This document shows, piece by piece, positions 1 to 6,674 of a DNA stretch of 11,922 nt. Origin of the DNA: Gammaproteobacteria bacterium (GTDB lineage: Bacteria; Pseudomonadota; Gammaproteobacteria; Pseudomonadales; Pseudomonadaceae); assembly GCA_012735335.1 (NCBI GenBank), contig JAAYHO010000040.1, positions 1 to 11,922 of the forward strand, in the 5' to 3' direction. Below the pieces are notes generated by a model. It did no database searches, had not been told where the DNA came from, and saw only the letters and a program-made list of their open reading frames with translations. Position 1 is the stretch's first letter. The number at the start of each line of letters is the position of its first letter. The translations under genes and the position numbers were made by a program.

Positions 1-1
1 C

Positions 2-991
2 AAGGTGCAGGCCGCCAAGCTGCGCAAGAATCCGGATATCGTCATTGCTACACCGGGGCGGGCGCTGGAACAACTGGCCGCCGGTGGGCTGGATCTGAGC
101 GAGATCCAGACGCTGATCATCGATGAAGCCGACCGCATGCTGGATATGGGCTTCAGCGAGGATGTGCTGACCATCGCCGGGGCCTGTCCGCCGCAGCGCC
201 AGACCATGCTGTTCTCTGCCACCACCGGCAATGCCGGCATCCGACGGATTGTCGAGCAGGTGCTGCGCGAGCCGCGCTGGCTGGAGCTCGACAGCGTGCG
301 TGACGATACCCCAGCCATCCGCCAGCAGGTGATCGCGGTGGATGACAACAACCACCGGGAACGGCTGACCAAGTGGCTGCTGCTCAACGAATGCCAGGGC
401 AAGGCCATCGTCTTCACCAATACCCGGGTCATGGCAGATCGACTCAACGGTGTGCTGCGTGCGGTGGAGGGGCTGCGGGTCTACGTGCTGCACGGGGAAA
501 AGGACCAGAAGGAGCGCAAGCTGGCCATCGAGCGCTTCAAGCAGGGCGGCAACGGCGTGCTGGTCGCCACCGATGTGGCCGCCCGGGGGCTGGATATCAG
601 CGAACTGGATCTGGTGATCAACTTCGATATGCCGCGCAGTGGCGATGACTATCTGCACCGCGTGGGGCGTACCGGCCGGGCCGGTGCCGAGGGCGTGGCT
701 GTTTCCCTGGTCGCGCCCCATGAGTGGAGCCTGATGTCGAGCATCGAGCGCTATCTGCGTCGGCAGTTCGAGCGCCGGGAGATTGCCGGGCTGGTTGGCA
801 GCTTCAAGGGGCCGAAAAAGGTCAAGGCCTCCGGCAAGCCGGTCGGAGCGAAGAAGAAAAAGGACGACAAGAAAAAGATCAAGCGGCCCAAGACCGCCAA
901 GCCAGCCGCCAAACGCAAGCCCGCGGTGCCCAGGGGGCAGGTGGTGCTGGACGGTGGCGACGGTCTGGCGCCACCAAAACGGCGCAGCTGA
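2..991 (+). CDS. DEAD-box ATP-dependent RNA helicase, SrmB-like (5' truncated)
   Basis: This is the C-terminal 329 residues of an ATP-dependent RNA helicase. The reading frame is open from base 2, so the GTG at 5 is internal and the true start lies left of the window. Visible motifs in the fragment are TPGR (residues 17-20), DEAD (41-44), SAT (72-74), ATDVAARGLDI (motif V) and HRVGRTGRAG (motif VI, from residue 219). The stretch NFDMPRSGDDYLHR closely resembles E. coli SrmB, which helps assemble the large ribosomal subunit. After the helicase core comes a Lys/Pro/Ala-rich basic tail (about residues 265-315), typical of RNA-binding extensions. The Walker A and Q motifs are outside the window. 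The gene converges on the TRAP permease gene with only 6 bp between stop codons. The helicase call is certain; the SrmB-like subgroup is inferred from remembered similarity, and RhlE-like is the main alternative. Confidence 0.95.
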   Translation, partial: KVQAAKLRKNPDIVIATPGRALEQLAAGGLDLSEIQTLIIDEADRMLDMGFSEDVLTIAGACPPQRQTMLFSATTGNAGIRRIVEQVLREPRWLELDSVRDDTPAIRQQVIAVDDNNHRERLTKWLLLNECQGKAIVFTNTRVMADRLNGVLRAVEGLRVYVLHGEKDQKERKLAIERFKQGGNGVLVATDVAARGLDISELDLVINFDMPRSGDDYLHRVGRTGRAGAEGVAVSLVAPHEWSLMSSIERYLRRQFERREIAGLVGSFKGPKKVKASGKPVGAKKKKDDKKKIKRPKTAKPAAKRKPAVPRGQVVLDGGDGLAPPKRRS

Positions 992-997
992 GCCGGG

Positions 998-3604
998 CTA
1001 TACCTGGGCCGGTGAACTGATGGGGGCCACCCCAGGCTCACCGGCCCGGTGCCGTCGCCATTGCAACCCGGCTACCAGGGCAAACAGCAGCAGTGCCGGC
1101 AGCCACATCCACTCCTTGCGCTGCCGCTCTACCGGTGCCATCACCTCGAGAATCTGCTGGTCGAATTCCAGACCCAGCTCGGCGGCCAGACTGCCGTAGT
1201 CGACCGCGTCCACCAGCGTGCGCTCATCCTCCTCGATCAGGCTCAGCCCCAGGTTGGCCAGACGTTCTTCGCCGGTTCGGCCTTCGGGTATGGGCACCTG
1301 CACATAGAAGGTGCGCGGGTTACCCACGCCGTCTTCACCGGCAATGTGCAGACGCAGGGGGTTATCCGTTCCCGCCACCTGTTCCAGCGCCAGGGCAATC
1401 TCCGCCGGGGGTATGTCACGGTAGGGATCGAACAGCAGGTCCATCCAGAAGCCAGGGCGGAACAGGGTAAAGGCCACCAGCAGCAGGATCAGGCTTTCAT
1501 ACCAGCGGCTGCGCACGATAAACCAGTTCTGCGTGGCGGCGGCGAAGATCAGCATGGCCGCCGTGGCCACTAGAAAGATGATCACCCCATGCCAGAAGCT
1601 GACGTCGATCAGCAACAGATCGGTATTGAAGATGAACATGAACGGCAGTATCGCCGTGCGCAGGCAGAAGTAGAACACCTGCAGCCCGGTGCGGATCGGA
1701 TCACCTCCGGAAATCGCCGAGGCGGCAAAGGCGGCCAGGCCCACCGGTGGGGTGGCATCGGCCATCAGCCCGAAGTAGAACACGAACATGTGTACGGCGA
1801 TCAAGGGCACCAGCAGCCCGGTCTGCTGCCCGAGCGAGACGATCACCGGAGCCAGCAGGGTGGAGACCACGATGTAGTTGGCGGTGGTCGGCAGGCCCAT
1901 GCCCAGCACCACGCAGAGCACGGCGGTAAGCACCAGCATGAGCAGCAGGTTGCCCATGGACAGCAGCTCGACCAGATCGGCAAACACCAGTCCGACGCCG
2001 GTCTGGGACACCGCGCCGACGATGATGCCTGCCGTCGCGGTAGCAATGCCGATGGCTACCATATTGCGTGCTCCGGCCACCAGACCGTCACGCAGGTCGA
2101 CCAGCCCCCGGCGCAGCTGGAGCAGTACGTCCGACTGCTGGCGAAACAGCGCCCGCAGCGGGTGCTGGGTGACAATGATGCCCATCATGAATACCGTGGC
2201 CCAGAACGCCGACAGCCCCGGTGAGAGGCGCTCGACCATCAGGCACCAGACCAGTACCACCACCGGCAGAATATAGTGCAAACCGGTCATCAGCGTAGGC
2301 CGGGTCTGGGGCATGACCACCACCGGGGAGTTCGGATCATCCAGCTCCAGATCCGGGTAGCGGGCACCGATATACAGCAGCGCCACGTGGGCAGCGGCCA
2401 GGCCCCCGGCGATCACCCAGGGGGCATGACTGCCAAGCAGCGGCTTGAGCCAGCCAAGTCCGTAATAGACCACAGCCGACAGCCCCATGATGAACAGCAA
2501 GCCGCTGAGAAAACCGAGCAGCTTGCGCAGCACGGGGCGTGGAGGGTTGCTGCTCTGCAGCCCCTGCATGCCCGCTTTGACGGCGGTCAGGTGAACTATG
2601 TAGAACAGCGAGATGTAGGAAATCATCGCCGGCAGAAAGGCGTGGCGGATGATATCGGTGTAGGGCACCCCTACATATTCCACCATCAGAAAGGCCGCTG
2701 CGCCCATCACCGGCGGCATCAACTGACCGTCCACCGAGGCGGCGACTTCCACCGCACCGGCCTGATCGCGGCTGAAACCGACCCGTTTCATCATCGGAAT
2801 GGTGAAGGTACCGGTAGTGACCGTGTTGGCGATGGATGAGCCGGAGATCAGCCCGGTCATGCCCGAGGCGACCACCGAGGCCTTGGCCGGGCCACCCCGG
2901 TAGTGACCGAGCAGGGAGAAGGCCAGCTTGATGAAGTAATTGCCAGCGCCTGCCTTGTCCAGCAGTGAACCGAACAGCACGAACAGGAACACGAAACTGG
3001 TGGATACCCCCAGCGCTATGCCGAACACCCCCTGGGTGCTGAGCCACTGGTGGTTGGCCAGGGACACCCAGCTGACGCCCCGATGCGAGAGCATGCCAGG
3101 CATATAGGGTCCAGCCAGAGAGTAGGCAAGAAAGATCAAGGCCACTATGGTCAGCGGCGGACCCAGCGCCCGGCGGGTGGCTTCCAGCAGCAACAGCAGA
3201 CCGGTCAGCGCCACCACCACATCCAGCGTGGTCGGGCTGCCGGGGCGGGTCGCCAGCTGGTCGTAGAACAGATAGATATAGGCAGCACAGAAAGCCGCCA
3301 CCAGCGCCATCAACCAGTCGCCGAAGGGGATGCGATCCTGCGGTGAGCGGCGCAGGGCAGGGTAGGCAAGGAAACCGAGAAACACCGCCAGTGCCAGATG
3401 AATGGAGCGCGCCTCGGTGCTGTTGAATACACCGAAACCGAACACATAGGGTAGCGGTGAGGCGATCCAGAGTTGGAACAGCGACCAGCAGGCGGCAACG
3501 CTAAGCAGCAATTTTCCGCTGAAGCCGTGGGGCCTGCGCCCGCCGATATCGCTGCTGGCGACCAGTTCGTTCAAGTCGGTGCTGAGGGTGTGGGGCTTAT
3601 TCAA
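998..3604 (-). CDS. TRAP transporter fused permease (DctQM, 4TM/12TM type) with DUF3394-like C-terminus
   Basis: This is the membrane component of a TAXI-type TRAP system, which imports an organic anion with a cation (usually Na+) gradient. As called here it has 868 residues. The first ~200 hold several hydrophobic segments corresponding to the small DctQ subunit fused to the front. The DctM part follows, with typical stretches such as SGMTGLISGSSIANT and LGMGLPTTANYIV. About residues 692-868 match the DUF3394 type: a membrane segment, a periplasmic stretch with a PDZ-like pattern (797-821), a last membrane segment (about 832-847) and a basic tail. I chose the TTG at 3604 because AAGGA lies 7 nt upstream. 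The frame stays open to an ATG at 3727, but that start would overlap the binding-protein gene and add an unlikely hydrophilic leader. The binding-protein gene lies 79 nt upstream on the same strand. The substrate cannot be read from the sequence. Confidence 0.93.
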   Translation of the reverse strand: MNKPHTLSTDLNELVASSDIGGRRPHGFSGKLLLSVAACWSLFQLWIASPLPYVFGFGVFNSTEARSIHLALAVFLGFLAYPALRRSPQDRIPFGDWLMALVAAFCAAYIYLFYDQLATRPGSPTTLDVVVALTGLLLLLEATRRALGPPLTIVALIFLAYSLAGPYMPGMLSHRGVSWVSLANHQWLSTQGVFGIALGVSTSFVFLFVLFGSLLDKAGAGNYFIKLAFSLLGHYRGGPAKASVVASGMTGLISGSSIANTVTTGTFTIPMMKRVGFSRDQAGAVEVAASVDGQLMPPVMGAAAFLMVEYVGVPYTDIIRHAFLPAMISYISLFYIVHLTAVKAGMQGLQSSNPPRPVLRKLLGFLSGLLFIMGLSAVVYYGLGWLKPLLGSHAPWVIAGGLAAAHVALLYIGARYPDLELDDPNSPVVVMPQTRPTLMTGLHYILPVVVLVWCLMVERLSPGLSAFWATVFMMGIIVTQHPLRALFRQQSDVLLQLRRGLVDLRDGLVAGARNMVAIGIATATAGIIVGAVSQTGVGLVFADLVELLSMGNLLLMLVLTAVLCVVLGMGLPTTANYIVVSTLLAPVIVSLGQQTGLLVPLIAVHMFVFYFGLMADATPPVGLAAFAASAISGGDPIRTGLQVFYFCLRTAILPFMFIFNTDLLLIDVSFWHGVIIFLVATAAMLIFAAATQNWFIVRSRWYESLILLLVAFTLFRPGFWMDLLFDPYRDIPPAEIALALEQVAGTDNPLRLHIAGEDGVGNPRTFYVQVPIPEGRTGEERLANLGLSLIEEDERTLVDAVDYGSLAAELGLEFDQQILEVMAPVERQRKEWMWLPALLLFALVAGLQWRRHRAGEPGVAPISSPAQV
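1006..1047. terminator. Long inverted repeat at convergent gene ends, possible bidirectional terminator
   Basis: GGGCCGGTGA (1006-1015) and TCACCGGCCC (1038-1047) form a perfect 10-bp stem. The 22-nt loop can itself pair through GGGG (about 1022-1025) and CCCC (1030-1033). It starts 14 nt after the helicase stop and lies inside the last codons of the oppositely oriented TRAP permease. No run of T follows on either strand, so it may stabilise or process 3' ends rather than terminate intrinsically. Confidence 0.5.
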
Positions 3605-3610
3605 TGGCCG

Positions 3611-3616
3611 GTCCTT
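3611..3616 (-). promoter_or_regulatory. Ribosome binding site deciding a TTG start for the TRAP permease
   Basis: On the minus strand AAGGAC is followed by CGGCCA and then TTG (3604-3602). The AAGGA core sits 7 nt from the start codon. No ATG with a comparable site lies nearby in this frame, so the weak TTG start is favoured. A weak start could keep permease synthesis below that of the binding protein. Confidence 0.65.
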
Positions 3617-3631
3617 GTATAGGGAAAATAT

Positions 3632-3675
3632 CCCAGGGGCTGGGTGCAGCCCTGGGCCGGGATGGAACCCGGCCC
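3632..3675 (-). promoter_or_regulatory. Paired, mutually overlapping hairpins between TRAP binding protein and permease genes
   Basis: There are two stem-loops in the 79-nt gap. Hairpin A (3632-3656) pairs CCCAGGGGCTG with CAGCCCTGGG: 10 bp, one bulged G and a 4-nt loop. Hairpin B (3654-3675) pairs GGGCCGGG with CCCGGCCC: 8 bp with a 6-nt loop. They share bases 3654-3656, so both cannot form completely. Reading the minus strand, B comes first and A follows, then ATATTTT. This could be a partial terminator or an mRNA-stabilising 3' structure that keeps binding-protein transcript above permease transcript. That role is inferred; the pairing is read directly. Confidence 0.55.
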
Positions 3676-3683
3676 TCCATCGG

Positions 3684-4664
3684 TTACATCCAGCCCCGTT
3701 CGCGGTAGTAACGTACAGCGCCATCATGCAGTGGGATGGACAGCCCTTCCTTGATCATTTCCTGCTCCGTGAGTTCGGCAAAGGCCGGGTGCAGGCGTTT
3801 GAAGCGGTCGAAGTTGTCGAACACCGCCTTCACCGTCTGATACACGGTTTCTTCCGGTACCTGGGCGGAGGTGACCATGGTGGCGCGGACGCCGAAGGTA
3901 TCTACCGGCTGCTCATTGCCCCGGTACATGCCACCGGGGATGGTGGCTCGGGCGTAGTAGGGGTGCTCTTCGATGAGACCGTCGATTTCCTCGCCATCAA
4001 CAGCAACCAGAACTGAATCGACCGTGGTGGTGGCTTCCTGGATGGAGCCGTTGGGGTGGCCGGCGACGTAGACCATGGCGTCGATATTGTTATCGCCCAG
4101 GGCTGCAGCCTGTTCCGAGGCGGACAATTGCGAAGCCAGGGCAAAATCTCGGATCGTCCAGTCCAGCGCCTGCATGACCACGTCCATGGTATCGCGCTGG
4201 CCGGAGCCGGGGTTGCCGATATTGAAGCGTTTGCCCTTGAGATCCTTGAGGTGCTGAATTCCCGCATCACGGCGGGCAACTATGGTCAGCGGCTCCCCAT
4301 GCAGGGCGAACATGGCGCGCATATCGCTGAAGGCGCCCGCATCGGCAAAGTTTTCCAGCCCTTCGTGGGCCTTGTACTGCACATCGGACTGCACCACGCC
4401 CATATCCATCTCACCACCGCGAATCGCGTTCACGTTGGCCACCGAGCCACCGGTGGAGGGTGCGTTGCAGCGGATGCCGTGGGTGCTGGTATTGCGGTTG
4501 ATCAGTCGGCACAGGGATTGCCCCACCACGTAATACACACCGGTCTGGCCGCCGGTGCCTATGGTGATGAAGTTCTGTTGTGCTGCGACGGGAGCGGCGC
4601 CAAGGGAGAGTGCGGCATAGCCAATGGCGGCGGAAAAAAGACAGGAGAGAGCTTTCAGACGCAT
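3684..4664 (-). CDS. TAXI-family TRAP transporter solute-binding protein
   Basis: This periplasmic protein captures the substrate for the TRAP permease encoded just downstream. It has 326 residues, usual for TAXI proteins. A signal peptide is clear: MRLK, a hydrophobic stretch, then APVAA with likely cleavage after residue 28. The mature start ITIGTGGQTGVYYVVG is a TAXI hallmark, followed by STGGSVANVNAIRGGEMDMGVVQSD. Two cysteines (52 and 66) could form a disulfide in the periplasm. The ATG at 4664 is chosen because AAGGA lies 8 nt upstream and the signal peptide starts exactly there; the frame extends upstream without a signal-like sequence. A small stem (GCGGC 4693-4697 with GCCGC 4702-4706) lies in its leader. 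Characterised TAXI proteins bind glutamate, glutamine or 2-oxoacids in some species, but nothing here fixes the ligand. Confidence 0.93.
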   Translation of the reverse strand: MRLKALSCLFSAAIGYAALSLGAAPVAAQQNFITIGTGGQTGVYYVVGQSLCRLINRNTSTHGIRCNAPSTGGSVANVNAIRGGEMDMGVVQSDVQYKAHEGLENFADAGAFSDMRAMFALHGEPLTIVARRDAGIQHLKDLKGKRFNIGNPGSGQRDTMDVVMQALDWTIRDFALASQLSASEQAAALGDNNIDAMVYVAGHPNGSIQEATTTVDSVLVAVDGEEIDGLIEEHPYYARATIPGGMYRGNEQPVDTFGVRATMVTSAQVPEETVYQTVKAVFDNFDRFKRLHPAFAELTEQEMIKEGLSIPLHDGAVRYYRERGWM

Positions 4665-4740
4665 GCAGTTATTCCTTGTTCTTGTGTTTTCGGCGGCTCG
4701 GGCCGCGTTTCTGCATGCACAAGTGTAGCCCAGCGCTCTG

Positions 4741-4775
4741 GGGTACGCCCAGCGGGTCAGCCCCGCTGGGTATCC
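4741..4775 (-). terminator. GC-rich stem-loop directly after rnt (terminator or REP-like element)
   Basis: CCCAGCGGG (4748-4756) pairs perfectly with CCCGCTGGG (4762-4770) around a 5-nt loop. The stem extends through GGGTA (4741-4745) and TATCC (4771-4775) with one G-U pair and a 2-nt bulge. It begins 5 nt past the rnt stop. No U-run follows on the minus strand, so it may work as a 3'-end barrier rather than a classical terminator. It separates the pyrC-rnt pair from the TRAP genes, which have their own leader. Confidence 0.55.
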
Positions 4776-4780
4776 TGGGG

Positions 4781-5455
4781 TCACACCGGCGGCCAGCCAC
4801 CCATGTCGTGCCAACGGTTGACGATGGAGCAGAACAGCTCTGCGGTCTTCTCCGTATCGTAGCGGGCCGAGTGGGCTTCGCGGCCATCAAACTCGATATC
4901 CGCTGCGGCACAGGCCTTGGCCAGCACCGTCTGCCCGTAGGCCAGCCCGGCCAGAGTGGCAGTATCGAAGCAGGAGAAGGGGTGGAAGGGGTTGCGCTTG
5001 ATCTCGGTGCGCTCCACTGCGGCATTGACAAAACCGAGGTCGAAGAAGGCGTTGTGCCCGACCAGCACTGCCCGTTTGCAGCCAGCGGATTTCACTGCCT
5101 TGCGTACGTGTTTGAAGATCTCCGTCAGAGCATGCTGTTCAGTGACCGCCATGCGCAGTGGGTGATCCAGCTTGATGCCGGTGAACTCCAGCGCGGCCTG
5201 CTCGATATTGGCGCCCTCGAACGGCTCAACGCGGAAGAAGTGCGTCTGATCGGGATAGACCAGACCATCGTCATCCATCAGGATCGGCGTCGCGGCAATC
5301 TCCAGCAGGGCATCGGTAGCGGAGTTGAAGCCGCCGGTTTCCACATCCACCACCACCGGCAGAAAACCCCGGAAGCGATAGGCCATGGGTGGCTTGTTGC
5401 CGCCGCCAGCCGTGGCGCCGTCCAGTTCCTCGTTGTCGTAATCAAACTCGCTCAC
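4781..5455 (-). CDS. rnt: Ribonuclease T (DEDDh 3'-5' exoribonuclease)
   Basis: RNase T trims 3' ends of tRNA (CCA end turnover), 5S and 23S rRNA and other small RNAs in the cytoplasm, acting as a homodimer. The 224-residue length fits the family. The three exonuclease motifs are present: VDVETGGF (Exo I; D37, E39), [10 protein letters not shown] (Exo II) and [14 protein letters not shown] (Exo III, with the DEDDh histidine and final Asp). The N-terminus has a short Asp/Glu- and Gly-rich extension. The start is GTG, supported by AAGGA 6 nt upstream. It lies 24 nt downstream of pyrC on the same strand and probably shares its transcript. The pyrC-rnt order is familiar from Pseudomonas. A stem-loop lies just past the stop. 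Confidence 0.97.
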   Translation of the reverse strand: MSEFDYDNEELDGATAGGGNKPPMAYRFRGFLPVVVDVETGGFNSATDALLEIAATPILMDDDGLVYPDQTHFFRVEPFEGANIEQAALEFTGIKLDHPLRMAVTEQHALTEIFKHVRKAVKSAGCKRAVLVGHNAFFDLGFVNAAVERTEIKRNPFHPFSCFDTATLAGLAYGQTVLAKACAAADIEFDGREAHSARYDTEKTAELFCSIVNRWHDMGGWPPV

Positions 5456-5460
5456 ACAGC

Positions 5461-5466
5461 GTCCTT
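5461..5466 (-). promoter_or_regulatory. Ribosome binding site for the GTG start of rnt
   Basis: The minus strand reads AAGGAC, GCTGT, then GTG (5455-5453). AAGGA is 6 nt from the start codon. The site lies in the 24-nt pyrC-rnt gap, which fits translation of both genes from one message. Confidence 0.65.
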
Positions 5467-5479
5467 AATTCGAGTGGGG

Positions 5480-6514
5480 TTACAGAACCCGCCATTGGAT
5501 GGTTTCACCGGCGCGCAGCGGTACCAGCTGCTGTTCGCCAAACTGCAGAGTACCGGATACCGTCCAGGGCTCGCGCACCAGAGTGATGGTCTCGGTATTA
5601 CGCGGCAGGCCGTAGAAGTCCGGACCGTGCAGGCTGGCAAAGCCTTCCAGCTTGTCCAGCGCACCCAGTTGCTCAAAGGCTTCGGCATACAGCTCGATGG
5701 CCGCATGGGCACTATAGCAACCGGCGCAGCCGCAGGCTGCTTCCTTGGTATGTTGCGCGTGGGGCGCCGAGTCGGTACCGAGGAAGAACTTGCTGGAGCC
5801 GGAGACCACCGCATCACCCAGCGCCTGCTGGTGACGCTGGCGCTTGAGAATCGGCAGGCAATAGAAGTGCGGACGGATACCGCCCACCAGCATATGGTTG
5901 CGGTTATACAACAGGTGGTGAGCGGTAATGGTCGCGCCGATACGGTCCGAGGCGCTGCGCACAAAGTCCACCGCATCGGCGGTGGTGATGTGCTCGAATA
6001 CCACTTTCAGGGTCGGGAAGCGCTCGGTCAGCGCCACCAGCTGCTGATCGATAAAGGCTTTTTCCCGGTCGAAGATATCCACCTCGGCATGGGTGACTTC
6101 GCCGTGCACCAGCAGCGGCATGCCCACCTCGGCCATGGCCTCCAGCGCCGGATAGATCTTCTCCAGCGCGGTGACACCCGAGTCAGAGTTGGTGGTGGCG
6201 CCCGCCGGGTACAGCTTGGCGGCCACCGCCTGACCCTGGGCAAAGGACTGGCGAATGGTTTCCGGTGAGGTCTGATCGGTCAGGTACAGCACCATCAGCG
6301 GCTGGAAGTCGTTGCCCTGGGGGCGGGCCGCCAGAATCCGTGATTTGTAGGCATCCGCCTGTTGACCATCGCGTACCGGCGGCACCAGGTTGGGCATGAT
6401 GATGGCGCGGCCAAAGCTGCGCGCCGCATCCGGCACCGTGTGCTGCAGAACTGCACCATCGCGCAGGTGGATATGCCAGTCGTCCGGCCGGAGCAGGGTA
6501 AGGCGATCGGTCAT
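5480..6514 (-). CDS. pyrC: Dihydroorotase, class II (PyrC)
   Basis: PyrC catalyses the third step of de novo pyrimidine synthesis, the reversible cyclisation of N-carbamoyl-L-aspartate to L-dihydroorotate, in the cytoplasm. It has 344 residues, as expected for the homodimeric class II enzyme. Binuclear zinc ligands are all present: H14 and H16 in DWHIHLRDG, carboxylated K100 in AAKLYPAG, H137 in LVHGE, H175 in FEHIT, and D248 in GTDSAPH. These line up with E. coli H16, H18, K102, H139, H177 and D250. The cysteine-rich CGCAGC stretch is a family feature. The ATG at 6514 is preferred over the in-frame ATG at 6550 because family members begin close to [12 protein letters not shown]; the Shine-Dalgarno sequence is weak for both. 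It is followed by rnt, and upstream is a 160-bp divergent region shared with the DadA-like gene. Confidence 0.97.
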   Translation of the reverse strand: MTDRLTLLRPDDWHIHLRDGAVLQHTVPDAARSFGRAIIMPNLVPPVRDGQQADAYKSRILAARPQGNDFQPLMVLYLTDQTSPETIRQSFAQGQAVAAKLYPAGATTNSDSGVTALEKIYPALEAMAEVGMPLLVHGEVTHAEVDIFDREKAFIDQQLVALTERFPTLKVVFEHITTADAVDFVRSASDRIGATITAHHLLYNRNHMLVGGIRPHFYCLPILKRQRHQQALGDAVVSGSSKFFLGTDSAPHAQHTKEAACGCAGCYSAHAAIELYAEAFEQLGALDKLEGFASLHGPDFYGLPRNTETITLVREPWTVSGTLQFGEQQLVPLRAGETIQWRVL

Positions 6515-6674
6515 GGGGAGTTGTTCCAGGCTGAAGATAATGCCCGCCATGCTACCGGAAACAGGTGCGTTTTACACGCCGGGCGCAGTGCGCCACCGCA
6601 AGACCGGGCCGGCACTGCTAAACTCTGGGTAACGACTGCCCCAGGGCTTTTGATGAATAGCAGAGAGATCATTG
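6515..6674. promoter_or_regulatory. Divergent promoter region between pyrC and DadA-like gene, with 13-bp palindrome
   Basis: This 160-bp gap must hold promoters for both genes. On the minus strand a weak pyrC candidate is TTGCGG (6601-6596) and TGTAAA (6576-6571), 19 bp apart. A perfect palindrome, GGCGCA-G-TGCGCC (6582-6594), sits inside that spacer. On the plus strand an extended -10-like TGCTAAACT (6616-6624) could serve the oxidoreductase gene; its -35 is poor. CTGGG (6625-6629) and CCCAG (6640-6644) could form a small leader hairpin. The palindrome is certain; the promoter assignments are weak. Confidence 0.35.

Noticed and set aside
1589..2224. 211-codon plus-strand frame opposite the TRAP permease
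   Set aside because: The composition is dominated by Gln, His, Arg and Gly, mirroring hydrophobic codons of the opposite strand. No domain or convincing start site.
4716..4731. Sigma-54-like GG-N10-GC pattern upstream of the TAXI binding-protein gene (minus strand)
   Set aside because: Only the GG and GC dinucleotides and a few other positions match; the same bases contain an equally weak sigma-70 TACACT. Dct-type TRAP genes can be sigma-54 dependent, but the match is too poor to call.
5716..5742. Cysteine-rich CGCAGC stretch in PyrC as a possible novel metal site
   Set aside because: The same motif is present in E. coli PyrC as I recall it, so it is a normal family feature.
4580..6268. 562-codon open frame on the plus strand opposite rnt and pyrC
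   Set aside because: It is antisense to two certain genes, has no recognisable domain, and is Gln/Arg/His/Gly-rich as expected of a shadow frame in GC-rich DNA.
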